From Actinomycetota bacterium (lineage in GTDB: Bacteria; Actinomycetota; Acidimicrobiia; IMCC26256; PALSA-555): a stretch of 64,000 bases of DNA. The stretch is from NCBI GenBank assembly GCA_003140175.1, contig PLJD01000043.1, forward strand, positions 77,271 through 141,270, given 5' to 3'. Made by a program: the position numbers and the translations under genes. Shown piece by piece: positions 49,521-58,465 of this stretch (the stretch's first letter is position 1; each line of letters opens with the position of its first letter). The notes beneath the pieces are model-generated. The model was not told where the DNA came from and ran no database searches. It saw only the letters and a list, made by a program, of their open reading frames with translations.

Positions 49521-52331
49521 ATGACGTCCGAACCGACGCGTCCTCGGGTGCCCGTGCAGGCGCTGCCGCGCCTCGAGGTCTATGGCGAGTTGGCGAGTTC
49601 GCCACGCGGGCTCACTGGCGAGGAGGTGGCGACCCGCCTGGAGAAGTTCGGTCGCAACGAGCTTCCCAAGGCACGGGGTCGCCCGTTGGTGTTCCGGTTC
49701 TTCGAGCAGTTCACCGATCTGTTCGCGTTGGTGTTGATCGCGGCGTCGGCGATCACCTTCGTCGCCTACTTCATCCAGGTTCCGCATGATGTCGGCAATC
49801 TGCAGCTCGGTCTAGCGATTCTTGGTGTGGTGCTGCTGAATGCCGTAATCGGCTTCTTTCAGGAGTATTCAGCGGAACGGACTGCCGAGGCGCTCAAGGC
49901 CTTGGTGCCGAAGGCGTGTCGCGTGATCCGGGACGGGGAGCGTGTCGAGATCGCTGCTGAGGAGCTGGTGCCGGGAGACGTCGTCACCTTGGAGGCTGGC
50001 GACGCGATCTCGTGTGACTGCCGAATCGCGGAGGCGCATGACCTCAGCGTGAACAATGTGGCCCTCACGGGAGAGAGCGACCCGGTCGGGCGAACAGATG
50101 ATCCGGCTGGGGCGGGTACGGATCTCCTCGAGAGCCGCAACGTGGTGTTCATGGGCACGTCCGTCGTGAACGGCACGGGCAAGGCGGTGGCATTCGCGAC
50201 TGGCCAGAGCACCGAGTTCGGACGCATCTATCAGCTAACCGCGGCGGTGGTTGAGGAGAAGAGTCCACTCCAACGCCAGGTCGCGATTATGGCGAAGCGC
50301 GTGTCTGCCGCCGCGATCGGGATCGGCGCGCTGTTGTTCGGGCTGCGGGTGGGTACGGGCAATGCACTCGTGGAATCGTTTGTATTCGCGCTCGGCGTGA
50401 TGGTCGCGCTGGTTCCTGAGGGGCTGCCGGCAACCCTGTCGGTGTCGCTGGCGATCGGGGTCCGGCGCATGGCGCGCCGCAACGCACTCATCAAGCGGCT
50501 CTCGGCGGTCGAGACGCTTGGCTCGACCACGGTGATCTGCACGGACAAGACCGGAACGCTGACGAAGGCCGAGATGACCGTGCAGGCGATCTGGGCGTCG
50601 GGGCACAGCCACGCGGTGAACGGGGTCGGCTACGCCCCCGCGGGGGAGGTAGAAGACGCGGAGAGTATCCGTGAGTTGCTGCGGGTGGCGGCGCTGTGCG
50701 CGGACGCCAAGCTGCTGGAGCCCGACCCCGAGCGTCAACTGGGATGGCGGATCCTCGGGGACACCACCGAAGGCGCGATCGTCGTCGCGGCCGCCAAGGC
50801 CGGCGTCGAGGTCGCGGCGGAGGTGGCGAAGGCACCGCGAGTGGCAGAGTTTCCCTTCGACTCGGACCGCAAGCTCATGACGACGGTCCACCGCGGGGAC
50901 GGCGCGGCTGCGGCACATGTCAAGGGCTCGCCGCAAGAGCTGCTCTCGCGGTGTCGGTCCATACTCTGGGAAGGCCGCGAGGTCGACCTTACCGACGAGT
51001 TGCGACGCGAGATCGTGGCCGCGAACGACACGTTCGCCGAACAGGCCTTGCGGGTGCTTGGTGTCGGTACTCGCATCGTGTCGTCGGAGCGGCCGTCCCA
51101 GGATGAGGCCGAGCACGACCTTGTCTTCTTGGGCTTAGTGGGCATGCTCGACCCGCCCCGGCCTGACGTCGTGGAGGCGGTGGTCTCGTGTCGGCGAGCC
51201 GGCATTCGGATCGTCATGGTGACCGGTGACTACGGGCTCACCGCCGAGGCGATCGCCCGGAAGGTCGGGATCGTCACCAGTCCATCAGCCCGCGTCGTCA
51301 GCGGCGCGGAACTGGAATCGCTCGACGACAAGGCTCTGGAGGCGGTGCTTGCCGAGCACTGGGAAGTGGTCTTCGCAAGGGTCCGGCCCGAACACAAGAT
51401 GCAGGTAGTTGCCGCGCTCAAGAACATGGGAGAGATCGTCGCTGTCACGGGCGACGGGGTGAACGACGCACCGGCCCTCAAACGAGCAGATATCGGCGTC
51501 GCGATGGGTCTCGCGGGAACGGATGTCGCCCGCGAGGCCGCGGTGATGGTGCTGCTCGACGACTCCTTCGCGTCGATCGTACGCGCGGTGGAACTCGGGC
51601 GGTCCGTCTACCAAAACATCCGCAAATTTCTCATCTACCTGTTCAGTCACAACATCGCGGAGCTCACACCGATCCTCGCGGCCGCCATCGTCGGATTCCC
51701 GCTCGTCCCGCTCACCGCGCTCCAGGTCCTTGCCATCGACCTCGGCTCCGACGTGATGCCGGCCCTCGCGCTCGGCGCCGAGCCGCCGGAGCCCGGGATC
51801 ATGGACCGTCCACCGCGGCCCCCCTCGGAGCGGCTCTTCTCGGCTGTGGTCGTGCGCCGCTTCTTGTTCCTGGGCATCATCCAATCGATCGGCGTCACCT
51901 TCGCGTTCTTCTGGCGTATCCACTCGGCGCACCTCCCCTTCGGCGCCTTCACAATTACGAATCCGACCTATCGAGAAGCGATCACGATGACGCAAGCTGG
52001 AATTGTCATCAGCCAGTTCTTCAACGGCTTCGCCGTGCGTACCGACGAGGAAAGTGTGTTCAAGGTCGGGCTTCTCTCCAACGTGCCGCTCGTGCTGGCT
52101 GAATTCTTCGGGCTCGGCATCATCTCAGCCATCAGCTATCTGCCCGTTCTGCAAGGCGTGTTCCACACCGCTCCGCTCACCATCTACGACTGGCTCATGC
52201 TGGCGGTCTTCGGCCTCGCCCTTCTCGTTGCTGATGAGCTGCGCAAGGCCTACGTTCGTTCTCGTCGAGATCCGCAGGCCGCCGCGCCGCGAACGCGACA
52301 AATCCCAATTCTCGAGCACCAGGAGACCTAG
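49521..52331 (+). CDS. P2-type cation ATPase resembling Na+,K+-ATPase
   Basis: A 936-residue P-type pump with all core motifs: TGES in the actuator domain (NNVALTGESDPV), the phosphorylated Asp in CTDKTGTLTKAEMT, nucleotide-domain KGSPQELLSRC, hinge MLDPPRP and TGDGVNDAPALKRADIGVAM. Ion-site motifs are PEGLPATLS in helix 4, SHNIAELTPIL in helix 5 and DLGSDVMPALALGAE in helix 6; the last two are closer to Na+,K+-ATPase (SNIPEITPF, DLGTDM-PA) than to calcium pumps. The ion is therefore likely Na+ and/or K+, by inference. The next gene, a TrkA-type regulator, starts at the base after the stop. Confidence 0.9.
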   Translation: MTSEPTRPRVPVQALPRLEVYGELASSPRGLTGEEVATRLEKFGRNELPKARGRPLVFRFFEQFTDLFALVLIAASAITFVAYFIQVPHDVGNLQLGLAILGVVLLNAVIGFFQEYSAERTAEALKALVPKACRVIRDGERVEIAAEELVPGDVVTLEAGDAISCDCRIAEAHDLSVNNVALTGESDPVGRTDDPAGAGTDLLESRNVVFMGTSVVNGTGKAVAFATGQSTEFGRIYQLTAAVVEEKSPLQRQVAIMAKRVSAAAIGIGALLFGLRVGTGNALVESFVFALGVMVALVPEGLPATLSVSLAIGVRRMARRNALIKRLSAVETLGSTTVICTDKTGTLTKAEMTVQAIWASGHSHAVNGVGYAPAGEVEDAESIRELLRVAALCADAKLLEPDPERQLGWRILGDTTEGAIVVAAAKAGVEVAAEVAKAPRVAEFPFDSDRKLMTTVHRGDGAAAAHVKGSPQELLSRCRSILWEGREVDLTDELRREIVAANDTFAEQALRVLGVGTRIVSSERPSQDEAEHDLVFLGLVGMLDPPRPDVVEAVVSCRRAGIRIVMVTGDYGLTAEAIARKVGIVTSPSARVVSGAELESLDDKALEAVLAEHWEVVFARVRPEHKMQVVAALKNMGEIVAVTGDGVNDAPALKRADIGVAMGLAGTDVAREAAVMVLLDDSFASIVRAVELGRSVYQNIRKFLIYLFSHNIAELTPILAAAIVGFPLVPLTALQVLAIDLGSDVMPALALGAEPPEPGIMDRPPRPPSERLFSAVVVRRFLFLGIIQSIGVTFAFFWRIHSAHLPFGAFTITNPTYREAITMTQAGIVISQFFNGFAVRTDEESVFKVGLLSNVPLVLAEFFGLGIISAISYLPVLQGVFHTAPLTIYDWLMLAVFGLALLVADELRKAYVRSRRDPQAAAPRTRQIPILEHQET

Positions 52332-52991
52332 ATGCACGTCATCGTTATGGGATGTGGCCGGGTCGGCGCAGGCCTCGCGGAGCGCCTCGACGGTGAGGGT
52401 CACTCCGTGTGCATCATCGACAAGAACCCGAAGGCCCGCATTCGGCTCTCGAAGCGCTACGCCGGTCGGTACGTGACCGGTATCGGCTTCAGCCGACCGG
52501 TGCTCCTCGACGCCGGGATCGAGGAGAGCGACGCGTTCATCGCCGTCACCTCCGGAGACAACTCCAACATCGTCGGCGCCCGAACCGCCCGCGACGAGTT
52601 CCACGTTCCCAAAGTCGTCGCCCGCATCTACGATCCCCGCCGGGCAGACATCTACCGAGATCTCGGCATCACCACGGTCGCAAGCGTGCGATGGGCCATC
52701 AACGAGATCCACCATCTGTTGTTCCACCGCAACCTTCAAGCTGAAGTCACATTCGGCAACGGCGAGACCCTGCTGCTCCGCTCGACTGTCCCGACCTATC
52801 TGCACGGGCGCCCCATACGCGAATTCAATGTCGAAGGCGAGATTCAGGTCGTCGAGGTCACCCGGGGCGGACGCTCGATCATCCCCGGCTCCGAAACGAC
52901 CATCGAGGCCAGCGACCTGATCAGCTTCGTCGTCGCGTCGAGCGCGACGAGTCGCCTCAACAGCTTCCTCAACAAGGAGCTCGGCCAATGA
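52332..52991 (+). CDS. TrkA/RCK-type potassium regulator, first copy
   Basis: A 219-residue cytoplasmic protein with an N-terminal NAD-binding RCK_N domain (VIVMGCGRVGAGLAERLDGE, then IIDKNPKA; LLDAGIEESDAFIAVTSGDN) and a C-terminal RCK_C domain (TYLHGRPIREFNVEGEIQVV). Such proteins gate Trk/Ktr potassium channels in response to nucleotides. No Trk membrane subunit is encoded nearby. It directly abuts the ATPase gene and overlaps the second copy by 4 bp, matching the actinobacterial CeoB/CeoC arrangement. Confidence 0.9.
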   Translation: MHVIVMGCGRVGAGLAERLDGEGHSVCIIDKNPKARIRLSKRYAGRYVTGIGFSRPVLLDAGIEESDAFIAVTSGDNSNIVGARTARDEFHVPKVVARIYDPRRADIYRDLGITTVASVRWAINEIHHLLFHRNLQAEVTFGNGETLLLRSTVPTYLHGRPIREFNVEGEIQVVEVTRGGRSIIPGSETTIEASDLISFVVASSATSRLNSFLNKELGQ

Positions 52992-53656
52992 GGGCAGTCA
53001 TCACCGGCGCCGGTGTCCTGGGACAAGAGATGGCCCGGGCCCTCGCGACCAGCAACGAAGTCACCCTCGTCGACGTCGACGACGAACTCGTTGATCGCCT
53101 CAAGGGGCACCTGCGCGCCCAGATCCTCTGGGGTGACGCTTGCGATCCCTCGGTTCTCGAAGAAGCCGGCGCGCTCAAGGCCGACGTGCTCGTCGCCACT
53201 ACGGGCGACGACGAGGACAACCTCGTGATCTCGCTGCTGGCCAAACGTCAATTCGACGTCCCCCGTGTGGTGGCCCGCAACAACTACCCCGAGAACCGCT
53301 GGCTCTTCAACGAACGCTGGGGCGTCGACGTCGCCGTATCCGCCTCCGCGACGCTCCTATCCCTCATCCAGGAGGCGACCGGCTCAACTGAAACCGTGGA
53401 CCTCCTGCAACTCGGCACCGCCGGCGTCCGCATGATCGAGACCACCATCAGCGAGATGTCCGTCGCCGTCGGCAAGACACTCGCCCAGATCTCCCTCCCG
53501 CCCGGGACGGTCATCGCCACCATCATCCGCGACAGCGAACCCCACGTCCCCGGAGGCTCCTTCCACCTCCAAGCCGGGGACGAAGTCATCCTGGTCTCCG
53601 AAGCTGCCACCGAAAGGGACATCCAAATCGCCTTCCAACGCGAACTCCCCACTTGA
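52988..53656 (+). CDS. TrkA/RCK-type potassium regulator, second copy
   Basis: A 222-residue paralogue of the preceding protein: RCK_N (RAVITGAGVLGQEMARALAT, VDVDDELVD, ADVLVATTGDDEDNLVISLL) and RCK_C (EMSVAVGKTLAQISLPPGTV). Its start overlaps the previous stop (ATGA). The pair probably forms a hetero-oligomer controlling potassium flux, here genetically joined to a P-type pump instead of a Trk channel. Confidence 0.9.
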   Translation: MRAVITGAGVLGQEMARALATSNEVTLVDVDDELVDRLKGHLRAQILWGDACDPSVLEEAGALKADVLVATTGDDEDNLVISLLAKRQFDVPRVVARNNYPENRWLFNERWGVDVAVSASATLLSLIQEATGSTETVDLLQLGTAGVRMIETTISEMSVAVGKTLAQISLPPGTVIATIIRDSEPHVPGGSFHLQAGDEVILVSEAATERDIQIAFQRELPT

Positions 53657-53725
53657 CTTGATCGCACATGACGCGATCCGCCCCGAACCGGGAGCGGGCA
53701 GTCGCCGCCGAGGGGGAGACGTGAC

Positions 53726-54946
53726 ATGACCCGAGGGATCTCCGGAACGCTGCTGCTCGACCCGACGGTGATCGACGATCCGTACCCGTTCTACCGCCGG
53801 CTCCGCGCCCAGGCGCCGGTGTGGGAGATCCCCGGTACCGGGTTGTTCACGGTCAGCACGTTCGAGCTGTTGGCGGAGGCAACCGGCCGGGTCGAAGACT
53901 TCTCGTCCAAAATCCAGTGTCTGCTCTACCGCGACGAGGCAGGGATGCCCTGCCGTCTCCCTTTCGGTGACGCCGGCGTACAGGCGCTCGCCACCGCCGA
54001 TCCGCCCGCGCACGCGTTGCACCGCGGCACCGTCTTCCCCGAGCTGGTTGCCAAGCGCATGGAGGAGCTCGAGCCCGACGTCGTCGACATCGCCAACGGG
54101 TGCGTGACGCGGGCGCTGGACAGCGGGACCGTCGAGTTCATGACCGCGGTCGGCAACGTCGTGCCGATCACGATGATCAGCCGCCTCATTGGCTTCCACG
54201 ACAGCAACGTGGACCAACTCTTGAGCGCGGCGTTCGACTCGACAGCGATGTTGGGGTCGACGCTGACCCTCGACGAGCTGATCGAGCTCATGGGCCGCAG
54301 CGGCGAGATTCAGACCTGGATCGCCGATCAGCTTTCGACGGCGGTAAAGGAGCCAGGTGACGATCTCCTCGGCGCCGTCGCCCGCGGCGTGGCCGCCGGG
54401 GTGTTCGGCGACTTCGAAGCCAATGTCATCCTGCAAACCTTGCTGAGCGCCGGAGGTGAGTCCACCACGAGCCTGCTCGGCAACGCGGTGCGCATCCTGG
54501 CCGAGCACCAGGAGCTTCAGCAGCACCTCCGCCAGAACCCCGAGTGGATCCCGATGTTCGTGGAAGAGGCGCTGCGCCTGGAGCCGCCGTTCCGCTACCA
54601 CATGCGTTTCGTGCCCAAGGACACGGCGCTTGGCGGCGTCGACATCCCGGCCGGCGCCACGGTCCTGTTGCTCTGGGGCGCCGCCAACCGTGACGACGTC
54701 GAGTTCGAACGACCCGACGAGGTCGAGCTCCAACGGCAGGTGCCGCGCCACCACGTGTCATTCGGACGCGGCATCCACCACTGCGTCGGGGCGCCCCTCG
54801 CCCGCATCGAGGCGCGCAACGTGCTGACCGTGCTGCTCGAGCGCACCAGCAGCATCACCCTCGACCCCGAGCACGCGCCGCGGTGGGTCAACAGTCTTAT
54901 GGTCCGACGACACGAGCAGCTCCCCGTAGAAGTCCTTGCACGATGA
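53726..54946 (+). CDS. Cytochrome P450
   Basis: A 406-residue soluble bacterial P450. Visible are the I-helix oxygen-activation motif LLSAGGESTTSLLG, the K-helix ExxR (VEEALRLEPPFRYHMRF) and the heme loop FGRGIHHCVGAPLAR with the axial Cys near residue 352. It starts with PYPFYRRLRAQAPVWEIP, a typical helix-A region. A GAGGGGGAG site precedes ATG 53726. Partners (ferredoxin, reductase) are not adjacent; the flavoprotein at 44017 is a candidate. Sequence alone does not give the substrate; sterol or fatty acid hydroxylation is plausible from context. Confidence 0.93.
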   Translation: MTRGISGTLLLDPTVIDDPYPFYRRLRAQAPVWEIPGTGLFTVSTFELLAEATGRVEDFSSKIQCLLYRDEAGMPCRLPFGDAGVQALATADPPAHALHRGTVFPELVAKRMEELEPDVVDIANGCVTRALDSGTVEFMTAVGNVVPITMISRLIGFHDSNVDQLLSAAFDSTAMLGSTLTLDELIELMGRSGEIQTWIADQLSTAVKEPGDDLLGAVARGVAAGVFGDFEANVILQTLLSAGGESTTSLLGNAVRILAEHQELQQHLRQNPEWIPMFVEEALRLEPPFRYHMRFVPKDTALGGVDIPAGATVLLLWGAANRDDVEFERPDEVELQRQVPRHHVSFGRGIHHCVGAPLARIEARNVLTVLLERTSSITLDPEHAPRWVNSLMVRRHEQLPVEVLAR

Positions 54947-54950
54947 GGGC

Positions 54951-55457
54951 CCACGCTGACGCCAAGCAACACACGCGCAGCGTTCCTGGGGCGACCGGCT
55001 CCCGCGCAACTCTCACTTGGGCCGCGAAACACGCAGGAGAGCTGGGCGGCAACCCGGACCAGCTCATGGTCATGGGGGACAGCGCCGGCGGCGCGCTAGC
55101 GGCTCTGTCGGCCGTCAGAGCCCGAGACGAAGGCGAGCCAAGCCTCCGACTTCAGGTTCTCATCTATCCAATGATCGGCCCAGCCCTGAGGACCGCTCCG
55201 CGCTCGAGTTTGCCGACGGATACCTAACGACCACGCCATTCCTGGAGCTGAGATGGAAGGTCTATCTCGCTGGCCAAGAAGGTCAGCCCTACACGGCACC
55301 GGCGGTCGTGCGCGACCTTCAAGGGCTTCCGCCCGCCGCCCGCCGCTACCCGGGCCAGATTCACGGTTTCGCGTCCATACCAGCGTTGATCCCCCAAGCG
55401 AACGAGGCCCTCGCCGAGCTGGCGACGCTCGTACGACAGGAGCTGGGCTCCCGCTGA
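54951..55457 (+). pseudogene. Truncated, frameshifted HSL-family lipase
   Basis: Remains of an abhydrolase_3 esterase like that at 12976. The recognisable part starts late (WAAKHAGELGGNPDQLMVMG, nucleophile GDSAGGALAAL), so the HGGG region is missing. The frame shifts near 55185, continuing SALEFADGYLTTTPFLELRW, then VVRDLQGLPPA. It jumps directly to ARRYPGQIHGFASIPALI, so the strand carrying the catalytic Asp is deleted. The gene thus has an N-terminal truncation, a frameshift and an internal deletion. Confidence 0.78.
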
Positions 55458-55751
55458 CCTACCCTTCCCGTATTACGGCAGCGTCTCCAACGGCCTTCCT
55501 CTGGTTTGACGGACGTCCACCATCAGGGGCGTGGCCCCCGAGAGGATGCCCAGCCAGCCGAATCTCCTTGAGTTCGTCGTGGCCGGGCGTGTAGATGTCT
55601 CGTCCGCCTTTACGCTCGCTGCGCCGCGATGCCACCCTCCGCGGGCCGAGCAGTTCGAAACGCCGCGGCAAGAGGATGAGCTCGACGCCGATGCACCAGT
55701 GGACCGGTAGTAGATGGTGGCGGCCCCTTGATCTGCGATGGCTTGCGCATG
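55458..55751. other. Intergenic region between lipase remnant and TetR
   Basis: 294 bp with only a minus-strand frame (ELLGPRRVASRRSERKGGRD and onward) that matches no family I recognise. It may contain a further decayed gene fragment and the TetR promoter. Confidence 0.4.
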
Positions 55752-56468
55752 GCGCCTTCCCACGTGAATAGAAAGGTGCCCCCGGAGAAGGCCCCGTCGT
55801 GGGCTCCCGCCGCCTTGGGCGACGACGTCGCGTCTCGTCGTAAGCGGCGGCGCTCCGATGGTGAGGTGACGCGGGCGCGTGTCCTCACGGCGGCGGTGGA
55901 GAGCATTCTCGCGAAGGGCTATTACCAGACGAGCTCGAACGAGATCGCTCGTCGGGCCGGTGTCACTTGGGGGACGCTCCAGCATCAGTTCGGTACGCGT
56001 GAGGCGCTCCTCCTCGAGCTGCTGAACGAGCGGTGGGGATGGTTGCAGGAGCGGGTCGCGACCGCGCAGATCGAGGGGACGACACTCGAAGAGCGGCTGC
56101 GATCGGTGCTCGAGGTATTCGCGTCGTATTACGCGCATCCCGATCATCTGGCGCATCTGCAGATCCTGTTGGACCTCAGCCGTGCGCCGGACGCCTCGGA
56201 AGCCACGAGACAGGCGATTGCCGTGCATGGCGCCGAGCTGAGCCGGGCTTGGCGCCCGTTATTCGTCCAGGTGTTGGGGGACGCAGCCGGTGACGATGAA
56301 CTCGTTCGATACGTGTTCTTGGCGTTGCGGGGTTACCTCTCCGGGACTCTCATTGGTTCCAGCCTTGCTGACACGGCTGACGACACAGTTCAGCGAGAGA
56401 TGCTCGTGCGCGGTGTGGCGTATGCGGTCAGACAGCGGGCCGAGGAGCAGGGTTTCTCGTTGCGGTAG
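55752..56468 (+). CDS. TetR-family transcriptional regulator
   Basis: About 238 residues. A basic N-terminus (RRKRRRSDGEVTRARVLTAA) precedes the helix-turn-helix (YYQTSSNEIARRAGVTWGTL, then QHQFGTREALLLELLNER). The ligand domain is helical and ends AVRQRAEEQGFSLR. The start is uncertain: ATG 55728 and ATG 55752 are both in frame, without a strong ribosome-binding site. It converges on the amidohydrolase gene at 56496, leaving 27 bp between stop codons. Confidence 0.83.
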   Translation, partial: APSHVNRKVPPEKAPSWAPAALGDDVASRRKRRRSDGEVTRARVLTAAVESILAKGYYQTSSNEIARRAGVTWGTLQHQFGTREALLLELLNERWGWLQERVATAQIEGTTLEERLRSVLEVFASYYAHPDHLAHLQILLDLSRAPDASEATRQAIAVHGAELSRAWRPLFVQVLGDAAGDDELVRYVFLALRGYLSGTLIGSSLADTADDTVQREMLVRGVAYAVRQRAEEQGFSLR

Positions 56469-56495
56469 ATGCGCTGGATGTTCGTGAGTGGCCCG

Positions 56496-57551
56496 TCAGA
56501 GGTTGTAGAGGCGAGATGCATTTCCGGCACAGATCAGGTCTCGCTCATTCTCGGGGATGTCGGCGAACTGACGCGCCACGACGGCCTGCGAGTTCGGCCA
56601 TGTGGTCGCGGGGTGGGGGAAGTCGGTGGACCACAGGATGTTCTCGACCCCGAGTTCGTGACGTTGGCGGAGGCCGAACTCGTCGTCCATGAACGTGACT
56701 GCCATGTTGCGTTGGAAGTATTCGGTGGGAGTCAGCTTCATGCCGGGGAAGTCGTACACGCCGGCGGCCTTTCGGTCGAGCGCGGCGAGGAACCCTGCGA
56801 CCCAGTAGAGGTTGGGTTCGACGAAGACGATCTTGAGTTTTGGGAAGCGCTCGAGCGTGCCGGTGAGGATCCACCACGCGATGACTTCGGCGAGGCTGAG
56901 GGAAGGAAGCGAGGTGAAGATGCCCGCTTGGGGCGTAGGATCGCGCTGGAACACGCTGTAGAGGTGCGGCGCGGTACCAAGGTGATGCGAGATCGCGACA
57001 CCCGTTTCCGAGAGCGCGCCCCAAAGTGGGTCATAGCGGGAATCGTGGTAATCGGGGAGGCTGAACTCGGACGGGAAGTTGGGCAGATGCACCGACCGTG
57101 CCCCGAGCCCGGCAAGGCGGAGCACCTCTTCCACCGCGTAGTCGATGTCGATGATCGGCACTTGGTAGGACACTGCGAGGCGGTCCGGGTCGACGGATGC
57201 GAAGTCGCTGAGATGGTCCGAGAAGGCGCGGCTGATGGGTCGCCAGTCGCCCTTCACGAGCCCGAAGCTGCGGAAGGCCGATACCTCCGAGTAGAGCACT
57301 TCGGCCTGGACGCCGTCGCGGTCCATCGCGGCGAGTCGCGCAATCGGATCGGAGTATCCAGGATCGCGAAATGCCTCCATGTCCCAGTCAGACATGTCGA
57401 GGGCTCGCCCGCCGCGTAGCTCCTTGTCTCGGGCAGCCTGAAGCGCGGTGGCGTCGTCGAATGCCCCGCGCAGCGAGGTCGGGACGCGTCCGCGGATGGC
57501 TTCGAGGGAGACCTTCACGTGAGAATCGGCGGAAATCAGGCGACGGTGCAT
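56496..57551 (-). CDS. Amidohydrolase family 2 protein
   Basis: A 351-residue TIM-barrel protein. MHRRLISADSHVKVSLEAIR carries the ADSH metal motif; VAISHHLGTAPHL supplies a histidine; ILWSTDFPHPATTWPNS ends with the catalytic Asp. It resembles the proteins at 1 and 33356 and is probably a hydrolase or decarboxylase for cyclic catabolites. ATG 57551 has GAGGAG seven bases upstream. It is divergent from the gene at 57699, with a tandem repeat between. Confidence 0.88.
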   Translation of the reverse strand: MHRRLISADSHVKVSLEAIRGRVPTSLRGAFDDATALQAARDKELRGGRALDMSDWDMEAFRDPGYSDPIARLAAMDRDGVQAEVLYSEVSAFRSFGLVKGDWRPISRAFSDHLSDFASVDPDRLAVSYQVPIIDIDYAVEEVLRLAGLGARSVHLPNFPSEFSLPDYHDSRYDPLWGALSETGVAISHHLGTAPHLYSVFQRDPTPQAGIFTSLPSLSLAEVIAWWILTGTLERFPKLKIVFVEPNLYWVAGFLAALDRKAAGVYDFPGMKLTPTEYFQRNMAVTFMDDEFGLRQRHELGVENILWSTDFPHPATTWPNSQAVVARQFADIPENERDLICAGNASRLYNL

Positions 57552-57635
57552 CGAGCACTCCTCGGGTGGGCAACCCATCCAGCTACGCCCCAGACGCGAC
57601 GCAGTTGACTCCAAGTCATACTAACTACTATCGTT

Positions 57636-57689
57636 TCCGGCAGGCAAGCGTCCGAGCGAGTCTCCGGCAGGCAAGCGTCCGAGCGAGTC
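57636..57689. repeat. Perfect 27-bp tandem duplication
   Basis: Two adjacent, identical 27-bp units beginning TCCGGCAGGCAAGCG and ending CGAGCGAGTC lie between divergent genes at 57551 and 57699. Perfect identity points to a recent duplication or a doubled regulator site. Confidence 0.85.
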
Positions 57690-57698
57690 GAGGAATGC

Positions 57699-58046
57699 AT
57701 GGCAACGATCGGGACGTCGGGCCTTCCATGCGGCGGTGAGACGGCTCGCAGTGGCGACCTGACGGTGGTGCCGGGGTTCGGCGACACTCCGGCGACGATC
57801 CTCGTGCTGTCATCGGGCACCGATCGCGGCGCGCCGCTCGGCGGCGCCGCGCGTTGCCTGGTCGAGCCGGTCGACAACGAGAGGGCCTCGCTCAACGACG
57901 TCCACCCGCAGCTCGCGCGCCGCACCCAGGTCGCGCTCGCCCGTGAGTTCGAGGGCAGCGACCTCCCGGTCGCCCGTCAACGCTCCGCGGGCGTGCGGTT
58001 CGGCCGGCTATTACCGGGGGACGGTCGGCGACCGTGGGTCGTGTGA
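57699..58046 (+). CDS. Possible hypothetical protein upstream of the DUF35 gene
   Basis: A 115-residue frame that I do not recognise. It is Gly/Arg/Ala-rich (MATIGTSGLPCGGETARSGD ...). Support comes only from its position: its stop overlaps the GTG start of the DUF35 gene (GTGA), the coupling seen elsewhere in this cluster. Codon use is ordinary. It may be a short or decayed enzyme, or spurious. Confidence 0.35.
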   Translation: MATIGTSGLPCGGETARSGDLTVVPGFGDTPATILVLSSGTDRGAPLGGAARCLVEPVDNERASLNDVHPQLARRTQVALAREFEGSDLPVARQRSAGVRFGRLLPGDGRRPWVV

Positions 58047-58465
58047 CGAACTCGCCGCGTCGGCCCGCGCCGATCCTGACCGCGGACAACAAGTTCTTCT
58101 GGGATGCGGTTGGGGAGCACCGACTCGTTGCGCAGGGTTGTGGCGGTTGCGGCAAGTTGCGACATCCTCCGCGGCCGATGTGCCCGCACTGCGGCACCCT
58201 CGCATGGGGCGCCGTCGATCTGTCGGGCCGCGGGACCGTGTACAGCTTTGCGGTCCTGCACCACCCACAGAACCCACAGTTCGACTACCCGGTGATTGCC
58301 GCGCTCGTCGAGCTCGACGAGGGCATCCGCCTGGTTACCAACCTCGTCGAGCTCTTGCCCGACGAGGTGGAGATCGGGCTCCCGGTGGAGGTCTGCTTCG
58401 AGCCGACGGCTGACGGCATGGCGGTGCCGGTGTTTCGTCCCCGCGTCCTGGAAAGGCGCCAATGA
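58043..58465 (+). CDS. DUF35 OB-fold/zinc-ribbon protein
   Basis: A 140-residue protein. An N-terminal helix (ADNKFFWDAVGEHRLVAQGC) is followed by a rubredoxin-like zinc ribbon (CGGC ... CPHC) and an OB-fold (GRGTVYSFAVLHHPQNPQFD). DUF35 proteins bind acyl-CoA substrates and pair with thiolase-like partners; in mycobacterial sterol side-chain degradation they join Ltp2 as an aldolase or ChsH as a hydratase. GTG 58043 is preferred to GTG 58034. It overlaps the Ltp2-like gene by 4 bp, a strong sign of a complex. Confidence 0.9.
   Translation: MTNSPRRPAPILTADNKFFWDAVGEHRLVAQGCGGCGKLRHPPRPMCPHCGTLAWGAVDLSGRGTVYSFAVLHHPQNPQFDYPVIAALVELDEGIRLVTNLVELLPDEVEIGLPVEVCFEPTADGMAVPVFRPRVLERRQ

Noticed and set aside
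57536-57925. Minus-strand frame containing DACLPETRSDACLPET
   Set aside because: The repeat comes from the 27-bp tandem duplication; the frame has no family features and overlaps the divergent promoter region.
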